Assembly: GCA_017546505.1 (NCBI GenBank)
Contig: JAFYWV010000018.1
Coordinates: 43,368-107,367, forward strand
Reading direction: 5' to 3'
Length of the DNA: 64,000 nt
From: Bacteroidaceae bacterium
GTDB lineage: Bacteria; Bacteroidota; Bacteroidia; Bacteroidales; Bacteroidaceae
Numbering within the stretch: position 1 is the stretch's first letter; each line of letters begins with the position of its first letter. Below the pieces are notes generated by a model, which searched no databases, was not told the DNA's origin, and worked only from the letters and a program-made list of their open reading frames with translations. The translations under genes and the position numbers were made by a program. Of this stretch, positions 42,217-52,559 are shown piece by piece.

Positions 42217-43170
42217 TCAGGCATTCATCACAAGCCAGGTGGTGTATGCCACATACCCTGCAACAAGCAAAGCACCCTCGAAACGAGTGATAACAGCCTT
42301 GCCGCCAAAGCGCGCAACAATATATATGAGCAACGACGATGCCAAGAGCACATAATAGTCGACAAAACTGAAACCGTCGAGTGATATTGGGGTGATGGTT
42401 GCGCTAACACCAAGAATAAAGAATATATTCAAGATGTTACTGCCAAGCACATTACCTAATGCAATGCCCACATTACCCTTGCGTGCAGCACTGACCGACA
42501 CCGCAAGCTCCGGCAACGAACTGCCGGCCGAGACAATGGTTATACCGATTACCGCCTCGGAAAGACCAAGCACACGCGCAATCTCTGTAGCGCCATCCAC
42601 AAAGACATTTCCACCGAAGATGAGTGCGGCAAGTCCTGCCACAATAAGCAACACAACCTTCCACACCGGCAATTTCTCGCCGGCCTCATCTTCACCTCCA
42701 TCGTTTGTTATTGAGAATGTGTAGCGCACAAAGACAGCCAAGAAACAAAGCAGCAACAAACCGCCGTAGCGTGTTATCATCTCACCCGGCGCACCGCCTA
42801 CGAGCATACTGCCCGACACGAGAATGAGCGCTATCGACGCCAAAAGATTGAAAGGTATCTCGCGTGTGAGCATCTTGGCATTGAACCTGATTGGGCACAA
42901 GAGAGCTGCAACACCAAGAATGAGCATACCATTGAAGATGTTACTGCCTATGATATTACCCAATGCCAAACCGGGGCTACCTTTCAAGGCCGAGCCTGTA
43001 CTGATAACCAACTCGGGCAACGATGTGCCGATGGCAACGATTGTCAAACCAATGAGCAGTTCGCTCATATTAAAACGACGTGCTAAAGCAGATGCACCAC
43101 GAGTGAGCCAGTCGGCCCCTAAAATGACAAGCACAATGCCGGCCACAAAACTCAATATCGACAAAATCAT
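42217..43170 (-). CDS. Na+/Ca2+ exchanger family inner-membrane antiporter
   Basis: The 317-residue CaCA-family protein has about ten membrane segments and two inverted alpha-repeats: GTSLPELVIST...LGNIIGSNIFN and GSSLPELAVSV...LGNVLGSNILN. These carry the ion-binding Glu and Asn residues. It is similar in plan to YrbG. The start at 43,170 is preferred because the upstream 18 residues are not hydrophobic and no leader precedes them. Confidence 0.93.
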   Translation of the reverse strand: MILSILSFVAGIVLVILGADWLTRGASALARRFNMSELLIGLTIVAIGTSLPELVISTGSALKGSPGLALGNIIGSNIFNGMLILGVAALLCPIRFNAKMLTREIPFNLLASIALILVSGSMLVGGAPGEMITRYGGLLLLCFLAVFVRYTFSITNDGGEDEAGEKLPVWKVVLLIVAGLAALIFGGNVFVDGATEIARVLGLSEAVIGITIVSAGSSLPELAVSVSAARKGNVGIALGNVLGSNILNIFFILGVSATITPISLDGFSFVDYYVLLASSLLIYIVARFGGKAVITRFEGALLVAGYVAYTTWLVMNA

Positions 43171-43295
43171 ATTGTTCCCATATTTTAATTGTTGCGCGAA
43201 GATAGTAAAAAAGGATAGCCTCAAAAAACAATGACAAATGTTTTTTAAGCAAAACGCTGCCCGTTGTCAAAAAAAAGCATTACCTTCGCGCCAGA

Positions 43296-43410
43296 TTTCA
43301 ATTACGGGGTGCCTAAAGAGGTTGAGACTAAAACAACTTCTAGAACAGAGGCTGAGATCATACCCAAGAACCTGATCCGGATAATGCCGGCGTAGGAAGA
43401 GGAACTGAAA
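43296..43410 (+). ncRNA. TPP riboswitch (THI element)
   Basis: The conserved core is present in order: ACGGGGTGCC, GGCTGAGATCATACCC, GAACCTGATCCGGATAATGCCGGCGTAGGAA. P1 can form between TTTCA (43,296-43,300) and TGAAA (43,406-43,410). It senses thiamine pyrophosphate and should turn down the thiamine uptake operon. The 165-nt stretch after it contains complementary segments (AACTGAAA and TTTCAGTT) that may be the expression platform. A -7 box TACCTTCG lies at 43,281-43,288. Confidence 0.95.
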
Positions 43411-43574
43411 AGTGAAAGCTGAAAACGAGTGAGCGCTACAAGCCTAACAAAGAACCTTTCACATTTAACCTTTCACATTTCAGTTTAAGGAAAAATCCCC
43501 ATTTTCCGTTTAACCACGGAGCTTGGCGGGTTTTATTTTTTTGCCTCCACGCTCCAAAAAAAATTGAAATTGCA

Positions 43575-45806
43575 ATGAAAAAAAGGACATTGCGTTGCTG
43601 CCTTGCGATGGCAGCACTACCCTCTTTGCTACAAGCACAAGAGGCAGTGAGTGATAGCCTGCACACCAGTTTGCAGGAAGTGGAGATAACCGCAACACGC
43701 GCGACAGAGCTGACACCGGTGGCACACACCAACATTGGCAAGGAGCAGTTGCAGAAGATGAACACGGGAGTCGACTTTCCCTATCTTGTGGCAACGACAC
43801 CAAGCGTGGTGACAACAAGCGACGCCGGGGCGGGAGTGGGATACACCAGCCTTCGCATACGTGGCACGGACGGCACACGCATCAACGTTACCACAAACGG
43901 CATTCCTGTGAATGATGCCGAGAGCCACAACGTATTCTGGGTGAATATGCCCGACATCGCCTCATCGGTAAAAGACATCCAGATACAGCGCGGAGCCGGA
44001 ACATCCACCAATGGTGCAGGCTCTTTTGGAGCAAGCATAAACCTGAAAACCGACAAATTCAATACCCGACCATACGCAAGCCTCGGCGCTTCATACGGCT
44101 CATTCAACACCCACAAGGCAACCATCAGTGCCGGCACAGGCATAATGCGTGACCATTGGGCTGTGGACCTACGCCTTTCAAAAATAGGCAGCGACGGTTA
44201 CATTGAGCGTGCATCCACAAAACTGCATTCATTCTACCTGCAGGGGGCATACTACGGCAACAGCACAAGCATACGCCTGATTGCCTTCGGCGGCAAGGAG
44301 CAGACATACCACGCTTGGAACTATGCAACCAAAGAGGAGATGGAGCTGTATGGCCGCCGATACAACAGTTGCGGATATATGTTCACCGACGACAACGGCA
44401 TAGCCCACTACTACGACGGACAGACCGACAACTACACACAAACGAACACACAACTGCTCATTGACCACAGCTTCACAGACAACCTGGACCTGAACATCGG
44501 CCTGCACTACACCAAGGGCGACGGATACTACCAGGAGTACAAAAGCAACCGCAAGTTAAAGGAGTATTCCCTACAGCCGTTCTTTGTAGACGGTGAAGAG
44601 ATTAAAAAGAGCGACCTTGTGCGCAAAAAAGCTATGGACAACCATTTTGGCGGTGCGGTCTTTGCCTTGACATACAAAAACGACAAAGTGACAGCCGTTG
44701 CCGGCGGTGGAGCAAACCGTTACTATGGCGACCATTTTGGGCACGTGCTTTGGGTGAAGAATTATACAGGCGAGCTACGGCCCGACCACGAATATTACAG
44801 CAACAACGGCACAAAGGACGATGCAAACATCTACCTGAAGGCTGAATATCGCCCCATTGAGTGCCTGAACATATATGCCGACGCTCAGTACCGCCACATA
44901 GCCTACCGCATTGACGGCAACAACGACAAGTGGAACGATGCCACCGACAGCCACCAACAACTTGCAATAGATGAGAAGTTCAACTTCTTCAACCCCAAAG
45001 CCGGAGTTGCTTGGCAAATAAACAGCGGCAACAGGCTCTTTGCATCGGTGGGCGTGGCGCACAAAGAGCCCACACGCAACAACTACACCGACGGCAAACT
45101 GCACGAAAGCCCCACCGCCGAGCGCCTGATAGACTACGAACTGGGCTACAACTTCAGCAGCAAGTTGTTCACAGCCGGAGCAAACATCTATTTTATGGAT
45201 TACAAGGACCAGCTGGTGCTCACAGGCGAACTTAACGAGATTGGCGAGCCGCTTGCCGCCAATATCCCAAGCAGCTACCGTGCGGGCATTGAATTGACAG
45301 CGGCACTAAAGTTGCCTTGCGGCTTTGCGTGGAGCGCAAACGCCACATTCAGCCACAACAGGATTAAGGACTTCACAGAGGTGCTTTACGACGATGACAC
45401 CTACGAGAAGTGGGAGATACGCCACAACGACACTCCGATTGCATTCTCGCCTGCCGTTGTTGCAAACAACACCTTCTCATACGAATGGCGTGGCATTGAG
45501 GCGGCACTGCAATCACAGTATGTGAGCAAGCAGTATATGAGCAACTACGGAATTGAAGAGCACGTGCTCGATGCATATTTTGTAACAAACCTGCGCCTTG
45601 CCTATTCATTCAAGTTGAAAGGTGTAAAAAACATCACAGTTGGAGCTACCATTTATAATATATTCAACGAGGAGTATGAGAACAACGGCTATGCCGGCAG
45701 CGGATACTACACCGATGGCGATGGCAACCGCCACCGATACAACTACGCGGGATATGCCGCCCAAGCAGGTATAAATGCTATTGGAAGTATTAATATAGAA
45801 CTTTAA
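43575..45806 (+). CDS. TonB-dependent receptor, probable thiamine transporter
   Basis: The 743-residue outer-membrane protein has a signal peptide (about 1-22), a TonB-box-like region (LQEVEITATRA), a plug domain (about 45-155 with LRIRGTDGTRINVTTNGIPVND) and a 22-strand barrel. It follows the TPP riboswitch and precedes a PnuT-like transporter and a thiamine pyrophosphokinase, so it should import thiamine. Substrate is inferred from this context. Confidence 0.9.
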   Translation: MKKRTLRCCLAMAALPSLLQAQEAVSDSLHTSLQEVEITATRATELTPVAHTNIGKEQLQKMNTGVDFPYLVATTPSVVTTSDAGAGVGYTSLRIRGTDGTRINVTTNGIPVNDAESHNVFWVNMPDIASSVKDIQIQRGAGTSTNGAGSFGASINLKTDKFNTRPYASLGASYGSFNTHKATISAGTGIMRDHWAVDLRLSKIGSDGYIERASTKLHSFYLQGAYYGNSTSIRLIAFGGKEQTYHAWNYATKEEMELYGRRYNSCGYMFTDDNGIAHYYDGQTDNYTQTNTQLLIDHSFTDNLDLNIGLHYTKGDGYYQEYKSNRKLKEYSLQPFFVDGEEIKKSDLVRKKAMDNHFGGAVFALTYKNDKVTAVAGGGANRYYGDHFGHVLWVKNYTGELRPDHEYYSNNGTKDDANIYLKAEYRPIECLNIYADAQYRHIAYRIDGNNDKWNDATDSHQQLAIDEKFNFFNPKAGVAWQINSGNRLFASVGVAHKEPTRNNYTDGKLHESPTAERLIDYELGYNFSSKLFTAGANIYFMDYKDQLVLTGELNEIGEPLAANIPSSYRAGIELTAALKLPCGFAWSANATFSHNRIKDFTEVLYDDDTYEKWEIRHNDTPIAFSPAVVANNTFSYEWRGIEAALQSQYVSKQYMSNYGIEEHVLDAYFVTNLRLAYSFKLKGVKNITVGATIYNIFNEEYENNGYAGSGYYTDGDGNRHRYNYAGYAAQAGINAIGSINIEL

Positions 45807-45865
45807 ACAAGCTGTCTCCACATTTCACATTTAACCTTTCAGATTTCACCCTTCACCTTTATTAT

Positions 45866-46450
45866 ATGGATCAACTACTTGAGATTTTAGGAGTAATAAC
45901 AGGAGTCATCTACTTGTGGTTAGAATATAAGGCAAGCATATACCTGTGGATTGCAGGAATAATAATGCCGGCTATATACCTGTTTGTCTATTACAACACC
46001 GGACTATATGCCGACTTTGGAATAAACATCTACTACCTTGCAATTGCCCTCTATGGATGGATTGCGTGGAGAACCGGCTTCACCATCTTCGGGCACAAAG
46101 AGCCAAAGAAGGAACTGCGCATAAGCCACACCCCACGCACTGCTTGGACAAAAGCTGTTGTGGCATTTGTTGCCGCGTTGTTGCTCATAGCATACGTTCT
46201 TACGAACCACACCGACAGCACTGTTCCCTGGAGCGACTCATTCACCACGGCGCTGAGCATTGTGGGAATGTGGATGCTTGCACGCAAATACATAGAACAG
46301 TGGTTTGTCTGGTGCATTGTAGACATTGCGTGCAGCGCACTGTATATATACAAAGGGTTATATTTCACAGCTGTGCTCTATGCAGTTTATGCAATTATAG
46401 CTATCTTTGGATACTTCAAATGGAAAAAATTGATGCAGAATGAAGGATAA
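45866..46450 (+). CDS. pnuT: PnuT-like thiamine transporter (PnuC family)
   Basis: The 194-residue inner-membrane protein has about seven helices and typical PnuC-family Trp-rich motifs (LYGWIAWR and QWFVWCIVDI). PnuC homologues under TPP riboswitches transport thiamine by facilitated diffusion, with trapping by the kinase. Here the next gene is that kinase, overlapping by 11 bp. Confidence 0.88.
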   Translation: MDQLLEILGVITGVIYLWLEYKASIYLWIAGIIMPAIYLFVYYNTGLYADFGINIYYLAIALYGWIAWRTGFTIFGHKEPKKELRISHTPRTAWTKAVVAFVAALLLIAYVLTNHTDSTVPWSDSFTTALSIVGMWMLARKYIEQWFVWCIVDIACSALYIYKGLYFTAVLYAVYAIIAIFGYFKWKKLMQNEG

Positions 46451-47057
46451 TGTCTTTGATGCGGTAGTTGTTGCCGGTGGTGAATACCCCACCGCTGCAC
46501 AGCCTTTGGCTGTATTACAGAATGCGCCATTAGTCGTTTGTTGCGACGGTGCTGCCGACCGCCACATTGCCACCGGACGAACACCCGATGCCATTGTGGG
46601 CGACGGCGACTCAATAAGCGCCGAGAACCGAGAAAAATATGCCCATCTGCTACACATAGTGCCCGAGCAGGAGAGTAACGACCAGACAAAGGCCGTGCGT
46701 TATCTGATGGAGAGAGGCAAGCACCGCATTGCCATTGTGGGTGCAACGGGCAGGCGAGAGGACCACACCATAGGCAACATAAGCCTGCTTATAGAGTATG
46801 CCCGCGCGGGATGCGACGTCTGTTCTTTTACCGACCACGGTGTGTTCATCCCTTGTAACGGCACAAGCACGCACAAATGCCGCAAGGGGCAGCAAGTGTC
46901 AATATTCAGCATAACAGCCAAGGATTTGAGCGCCGAAGGACTGCTTTACCCCATATACGACTTCAACAACTGGTGGCAGGGAACACTCAACGAGTGCACC
47001 GGCGACGAGTTTACCATAAACGCCCAAGGGGAATATCTGCTATTCATCAACTATTGA
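46440..47057 (+). CDS. thiN: Thiamine pyrophosphokinase
   Basis: The 205-residue enzyme transfers pyrophosphate from ATP to thiamine, giving TPP. The N-terminal catalytic domain has VCCDGAA, VGDGDSI, SNDQTKA and GATGRREDHTIGN; the C-terminal thiamine-binding domain is beta-rich. It completes the salvage route from outer membrane to cofactor and closes the loop with the riboswitch. Confidence 0.93.
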   Translation: MKDNVFDAVVVAGGEYPTAAQPLAVLQNAPLVVCCDGAADRHIATGRTPDAIVGDGDSISAENREKYAHLLHIVPEQESNDQTKAVRYLMERGKHRIAIVGATGRREDHTIGNISLLIEYARAGCDVCSFTDHGVFIPCNGTSTHKCRKGQQVSIFSITAKDLSAEGLLYPIYDFNNWWQGTLNECTGDEFTINAQGEYLLFINY

Positions 47058-47080
47058 TCATCAAAGACACCAAGGACACA

Positions 47081-47127
47081 TTAAAACGAATGACATTCCG
47101 TTCAAAGCGGAATGTCATTCGTTTTAA
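47081..47127. terminator. Bidirectional terminator between convergent genes
   Basis: A perfect 20-bp stem over a 7-nt loop begins TTAAAACGAATGAC and ends in its complement with TTTTAA. It serves the thiamine operon from the left and the GH123-GH33 gene from the right. Confidence 0.9.
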
Positions 47128-47146
47128 TCAAATCAGCATTTGCTGT

Positions 47147-50100
47147 TTACTTAATCATCACCTTCTTTCCATTGACAATGTAAATGCCTTTAGTGGGAAC
47201 GGCAATTCTTCGTCCTGTCAAATCATAAATGGCTTCAACATTTCCCATTTCACCTTTCACCCCGTCAATGCCTGTTTCAATATCAACAGTATCTATGCGG
47301 AAGAGATTGCTAAAATTGTTTGTATAACCCTCAGAGGAAGAATATGCATCAAAAACTCCGGATGCCATAACAATCAATGAGCCATCTGAGCCGTTTGCTC
47401 TCTTGCTCACAAGGTAGTACCTATCGGCAATAGATGCCTGATTTATACTCCAATCGCAATATGTTGCATTATAGGTTGCCAATGTACCGCTGTTGTTGTT
47501 ATAGCCGTAGTTGCCACCGGCACGCCAAATCATATATAGCTGTGCCTTCTCATTAAAAAAACTATACTTGCCGCTTGCCTCCTTCTTGCAAAGAAACAGC
47601 GCAGCCGCACCAACCTCGCCGGCTGAAGAGGTGGTTACATCAAGAACATTGCTGTCATTGATATACAGCACACGCTCAGCACCGGACTGCTGCACGTTGG
47701 TAAAGGTGAGATGCTTTCCATCCCACTTGTCGGCAGGAACATCAGCGGCCAATATTGAGTAGATATTGTCTATCTCGGCAGTAGTAGGCTCTTCACTCAT
47801 TGCATCAAGAGCATCGGCAACCTCGGCCTTTACATTATCCGAAGCCTCGGCTGAAACAGCAGTAAAATAGTCCCTCAGGAAAGCGCGGCGATTGACATCG
47901 CGTTTCACGCTATAAGCACCGTTTGTGATGTATTCAAGTTCGTATGCAACATAAATATTGTCGAAACCGTCAAAATTATGCTGTCCTTCACCATTGGGGA
48001 AGCTTGTTGAAACAGGATTGTCGCGGCGACCAAAACCGGTAAGGGTCTCCTCGTAGATGAAACCGATGCGGTCATCGGCCTGCAGGTCCATTGAGCTGTA
48101 TGCCGATGATGTGTTGCTCACCTGAAAGAAGCCGTTCCAATCACCGGCAAAGTTTGCAACGCTATTGAGGTCTGTGACATCGGTGAGTTCCTTGTAGAAG
48201 ATACCTACATTCGTGCGGCCACCACCTGTAGGGAGTGACTGCAGTGCAAGGTACATCTCCTTTCCGTCGCTGTTGCGCTGTACGGGAACAACAAGAATCT
48301 CGCCGTTGGTCGAGTTACCACCGGGGGTGAGACCCGAGCCTTCGAATGTGCTCTTTACCGATGTACTCCACTCTCCTGTTCCCTCGAGGGTGTTACTATA
48401 AGTATAAATATTATAGATGCGACCACCACCGACACGGCTCGAGAGGATTACGCGACCGTCGGGCATCTCCTCACACTTTGGTTCATCACCACCGGGGGCA
48501 GGGAGAGCCTCGGCGCCACCAAGAGCGTGCCAGGTCTTTCCAAAGTCATCGGAATATATTACACGGTTACCGTTTGGACGTGCACACATTGCAGCATAGA
48601 GACGGTAATATCTGTCTTTCTTCACGATGCGGCTCTGGAAAATTTTACCACCACCCACGAATGCCGACTGTACGACGTTGCCGGCATCAAAAAGGCTGTA
48701 TATATCTTCGGTAACGTTGATTGGCTCTTCCCAAGTCTCACCGTTGTCCTTACTCAATATTGTGGCAATCATATTTGGGTTCTGACGTGTGGTATTGCCA
48801 TTGGCATACACGGTACAGCCGGCAACGGCAATGATAAGCACCTCGTCGCTTGTGCGGTCGGCCACAATGGCAGGGTCGCCGAAAGCTGTGTCAAAGTAGT
48901 TCACGGTTGCCGATGTGCGGCCTGTACCCACAGCAACATCAATCATATTGCTCCAGGTTGCACCGTGGTCGTCACTTGTGCGACAAACGACGTCTACCTG
49001 TCCGTAACCGGGGTCGGTACCGCAGACAAGACGTGCCGCAGCCGTTATCAAACGGCCGTTGCTTGCAGTTGTGATACCGGGGATGCGGTATGGAGGAATA
49101 ACGCCGTCGCCCTTGCTGGTATTGTACAAATCCTGCTTAACCGGAGTTGCAAGAGTTTGTATGTTTGTCACCTTGATGGTGTTTCCTTCGACATTCACGT
49201 CGGCACGCTTCAACACATTGCCAATAATGCTTACCGACAAATCGGATGCATCAATTGCCGATGCTGTGATAAAGAAACCACCGTTGAAAGCATATCCGCC
49301 ATCGTATGTGACATAAACATCGGCATTGCCTTCGACAACTACATCATACACACTTTTTCCTTCCATATCAACAGGCTCCAGACGCCACTGGTTATCGGCC
49401 TTGTCCGCACCGCCTGCCAACCAGGTTGTGAGGCAAGGAATACCATTCACCTTATAGCCCGATGTTGTATTTGAACAGTTGAGGGCCTCGGTGAAGTAAT
49501 AGTAATGATAACCGTTTGCATCAAACGAACTGCCTACTGTAAGTTCTGTATATGAACCAAGGATTGAAGCACCGTTTGCGCCGCCGGCAACAATGGGGTT
49601 ACCATCGCCGTTCTTTATATCGAATTTGCCGTTTCTCTTGGGAGTCAAAAGCCACATACCGTTGTTGGTGTTGACCTTTGTATCGGACTGCATAGTAATT
49701 TTCAAGCTGTTGCCGTTCAAAGTGGCATCGTTATACAGATGCTCGTAGCGTGCAACCTCCCTGCTCACAAGGTGGTAATATCCACTTGGTACATTCTCGG
49801 CATCAGGGATTTCTACCTCGAGACCGTTAAGGAAGTTCTCAAGGTCGTTAACAATGGCAGCACACTCTGTGCCTGCATTAGAACCGTTGAAGCGGTCAAG
49901 CAATGTCTGCAGGTCGGCAAGTTTATTCTCGTCATTCTTGTACTCCTCGCGCAGAATCTGAATTTTCTCATACTGATGGATACCCTCAATCAAACGCTCA
50001 AAGCGTACGCTTGAACGGTTACCGGGATAGTAGCAGTAGGTATCGCCCGAGCCGAACTTGCGGAAACGGCTGTCGGTGAGCGGATGCTCGTCCCAGTTAC

Positions 50101-52141
50101 ACCAAGCCCAGTGCAGATAGCCGTCGAGGTTCATCTTTGCCGCATAGATTGGCAGATAGGCAGCCTCGGCAGGGAGTGAGTTTGTATAGATGTTGGGCTC
50201 GCTGTTAGCACAACTGGTGTAGAATGTGGTAACACGGTTCTTCGACTTGCGGTCGGCAAGCTGTGCCGCCGTAAAATAATGCTCCTGACCAAGCTGCACA
50301 CACTTGTCGTGCAGAATATCACAGAGCGAACCGTGATAGTTGCCGGCAAGAGCCATCTTGAAACCAAGTGCATTGGCAATCTCATAAGCCTTTAGCATTG
50401 CAGCCTCGCCGCGTTCATCGACAGCTATGACAGTTTTCTCGAACCAGCCCTTCTGTTGCAAGTGTGCCTTGAATGCAGTGAGAAAGTTTGTCCACAATTC
50501 ACGGTATTCTGTTGAAGAATATGTTGTCGAAAGTGTCTTATAACTATTTGAAGCCTCATCGAAATAACGGAAGCTCATATCCCAGGGCAACATACTGAAA
50601 CAGTTAATCTGCTTGTTGATACCATACTCGGCACACAGTTCTACATACCTGTCGAACACAGTATAGTCATATTCCCAAGTACCATTGCTCTTTTTGGTTG
50701 TCTGCACCATCGGGTCAAAGAGGTCGTGTGTCTGCTCGCCCCAAGGCTCATAGAAGAGAATCGCACTGACAACGCGCTGGCCTGCACGGCCAAGTGCCTG
50801 CAGATAGGGACGCAGAGCCTCGTAGTGCTCCTCGCTCCAACGCTCAACGCCATAATAGCGGCTGATAGCGTATGGTTGCTGCCAAAAATCGAGATGGAAT
50901 TTCTGCTCGGCAACCGTAGGCAACGAACGAGTATTCACGTTGACTGTAAGAGCAAGGCTCTTCAACACATTACCGTCGGCATCGACCACCTCGAGAGCAG
51001 TTGTATATTCACCGGCCTCAATATCGCGCGGTACCTCAACAGTACACCACACCGGGCGTGTCTCCATTGCAGGGACAGCGTGTGGTTTATCCTGGTCAAT
51101 TACATCGGCAACAAGCCACTGCGGAAGTGTCATCGGGTGGTTACCGCAAGATACATAGTCATCGGTAATCACATAGTTAACAAAGCGTGCATCACCGCCG
51201 TTTATGCCTGTTTTTGTGCCGTTCCTATGCCATTCTGTCATACGCACCGAAAGCATCCCCTGGTCGCTCTTGCTATAGAGAACAGCTTGGATGTTTGCAC
51301 GTTCACCCTTCCAAGCATAGATGGTTGCTTCGTTCTTTTGAGCAACCTGAGGAACATCGTGCAGTTTGTAGTGAACGTCGCGCGATGCCCAAGTAGCATT
51401 CAATCCATCAGGCAAGGCATTCCAAGCAGCCTCATTAGGTGTGGTACCCACGCGAGGCTCGGCATAATCATTGATGGGATAGGTATTCAGTTCATCCTCG
51501 GATGCAATACCTGATATTTTGAGTGTGACATCGATTATAGCGCCACCATCACTGATGAAATTGGCGTATGAGCCTGTGGGGTCTATGCTGTTCCACTGGA
51601 TTGCATAACGCATACGATAGGTAGAACCGGCCTCAAGCCCCTCGGGAACACGGAATGAACCGGGAGCAAGGACATCGCCGCCGGGCTGGTAGAGACCGGC
51701 ACTGTTCCATCCGCTGTCGCCATTGCCGTTATGGCTATAAAGCGACCAGCACATTAATTCATTGCCTTCGCCTTTTATGTAAGGGCCTTCACCGGTCACA
51801 TTCACATCAAACTGTTTGTTATTGTTCCAATCGACAAATACATAGCCGTGCATCCAAGCACCATTGATGGTAATCAGCGGAGTGATTGTCTCGCCGCTTT
51901 TCACTTCAAAGACAGTCGAAGTCTTGTCGAAATATGCTGCACAACGGGGTGCGGTTGCAATATTGTCGAGGACCTGCTGGTCACCGCGCACATTTGCAAC
52001 ACCAACAGCTTTGGGGTAATGTGTTGAGTGGGTTACTTTCACATCGGCACCGTGCTTCACATAATAGTCGCTCTGAGCAGTAGCGCCTAGGCTGATGAAC
52101 ATTGCCGACAAAGCCGAAAGAAGAATTGATTTAAGTTTCAT
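47147..52141 (-). CDS. Secreted bifunctional glycosidase: GH123-type plus GH33 sialidase
   Basis: The 1,664-residue protein has a signal peptide (1-23, start at 52,141) and a GEVED-like domain (about 75-200, VFVDWNNNKQFD). A GH123/DUF4091 region (about 260-770) follows, with FHLDFWQQPYAISRYYGV and the Asp-Glu pair in IAVDERGE. Next come a ricin-like beta region (about 785-900) and a GH33 sialidase (about 1050-1420) with YRIPGI and Asp-boxes SDDHGATW, SKDNGETW and SDDFGKTW. Another lectin-like region precedes a C-terminal YDLTGRRIAVPTKGIYI motif, the type IX surface-sorting pattern. Together these would remove sialic acid and terminal GalNAc from mucin or glycolipid glycans. Confidence 0.88.
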   Translation of the reverse strand: MKLKSILLSALSAMFISLGATAQSDYYVKHGADVKVTHSTHYPKAVGVANVRGDQQVLDNIATAPRCAAYFDKTSTVFEVKSGETITPLITINGAWMHGYVFVDWNNNKQFDVNVTGEGPYIKGEGNELMCWSLYSHNGNGDSGWNSAGLYQPGGDVLAPGSFRVPEGLEAGSTYRMRYAIQWNSIDPTGSYANFISDGGAIIDVTLKISGIASEDELNTYPINDYAEPRVGTTPNEAAWNALPDGLNATWASRDVHYKLHDVPQVAQKNEATIYAWKGERANIQAVLYSKSDQGMLSVRMTEWHRNGTKTGINGGDARFVNYVITDDYVSCGNHPMTLPQWLVADVIDQDKPHAVPAMETRPVWCTVEVPRDIEAGEYTTALEVVDADGNVLKSLALTVNVNTRSLPTVAEQKFHLDFWQQPYAISRYYGVERWSEEHYEALRPYLQALGRAGQRVVSAILFYEPWGEQTHDLFDPMVQTTKKSNGTWEYDYTVFDRYVELCAEYGINKQINCFSMLPWDMSFRYFDEASNSYKTLSTTYSSTEYRELWTNFLTAFKAHLQQKGWFEKTVIAVDERGEAAMLKAYEIANALGFKMALAGNYHGSLCDILHDKCVQLGQEHYFTAAQLADRKSKNRVTTFYTSCANSEPNIYTNSLPAEAAYLPIYAAKMNLDGYLHWAWCNWDEHPLTDSRFRKFGSGDTYCYYPGNRSSVRFERLIEGIHQYEKIQILREEYKNDENKLADLQTLLDRFNGSNAGTECAAIVNDLENFLNGLEVEIPDAENVPSGYYHLVSREVARYEHLYNDATLNGNSLKITMQSDTKVNTNNGMWLLTPKRNGKFDIKNGDGNPIVAGGANGASILGSYTELTVGSSFDANGYHYYYFTEALNCSNTTSGYKVNGIPCLTTWLAGGADKADNQWRLEPVDMEGKSVYDVVVEGNADVYVTYDGGYAFNGGFFITASAIDASDLSVSIIGNVLKRADVNVEGNTIKVTNIQTLATPVKQDLYNTSKGDGVIPPYRIPGITTASNGRLITAAARLVCGTDPGYGQVDVVCRTSDDHGATWSNMIDVAVGTGRTSATVNYFDTAFGDPAIVADRTSDEVLIIAVAGCTVYANGNTTRQNPNMIATILSKDNGETWEEPINVTEDIYSLFDAGNVVQSAFVGGGKIFQSRIVKKDRYYRLYAAMCARPNGNRVIYSDDFGKTWHALGGAEALPAPGGDEPKCEEMPDGRVILSSRVGGGRIYNIYTYSNTLEGTGEWSTSVKSTFEGSGLTPGGNSTNGEILVVPVQRNSDGKEMYLALQSLPTGGGRTNVGIFYKELTDVTDLNSVANFAGDWNGFFQVSNTSSAYSSMDLQADDRIGFIYEETLTGFGRRDNPVSTSFPNGEGQHNFDGFDNIYVAYELEYITNGAYSVKRDVNRRAFLRDYFTAVSAEASDNVKAEVADALDAMSEEPTTAEIDNIYSILAADVPADKWDGKHLTFTNVQQSGAERVLYINDSNVLDVTTSSAGEVGAAALFLCKKEASGKYSFFNEKAQLYMIWRAGGNYGYNNNSGTLATYNATYCDWSINQASIADRYYLVSKRANGSDGSLIVMASGVFDAYSSSEGYTNNFSNLFRIDTVDIETGIDGVKGEMGNVEAIYDLTGRRIAVPTKGIYIVNGKKVMIK

Positions 52142-52402
52142 AAATTTATATTTAATATTGTTTTTCAAACACTGACACATACAAATGTTATGCAAATTAA
52201 TAAAAAAAAACGACAAGAAACAACTAAAACAGCATCTTTCCATCGTGCCGGAACACAAAAAGACAACAAATTGATAACCAACAATATGCAATCAACTTAT
52301 ATTTGTTTTTCATAAATAACAGAAGAGAGGCTTGATTTTATATCGTCGGGGCATATAATTTTAGGAGAAAGCGCATTTGTGTTAAAAATTGTCAACAGAA
52401 TA
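52142..52402. other. Divergent intergenic region
   Basis: This AT-rich stretch lies between two divergent genes. No gene of useful length was found. A clear promoter is seen only on the + strand side (next entry). No minus-strand -7 box with correct spacing was found for the glycosidase gene. Confidence 0.5.
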
Positions 52403-52435
52403 TTTGTTTACGTTATAATTATTTACATACATTTG
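52403..52435 (+). promoter_or_regulatory. Promoter of the fimbrillin-SusD gene
   Basis: TTTG (52,403-52,406), a 21-bp spacer and TACATTTG (52,428-52,435) are a good Bacteroidetes promoter. The leader to the ATG at 52,560 is about 115 nt. Confidence 0.7.
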
Positions 52436-52559
52436 CTAAAAGAATTGATTACCAGAATAAATGACGTAGGCGTATTGGTTCTGAATGACACCAATCATCT
52501 CCACGTTTACACAATAAAAAACTTACTGTTGGGGATGCAGTAACAAAAAAACATTTACT

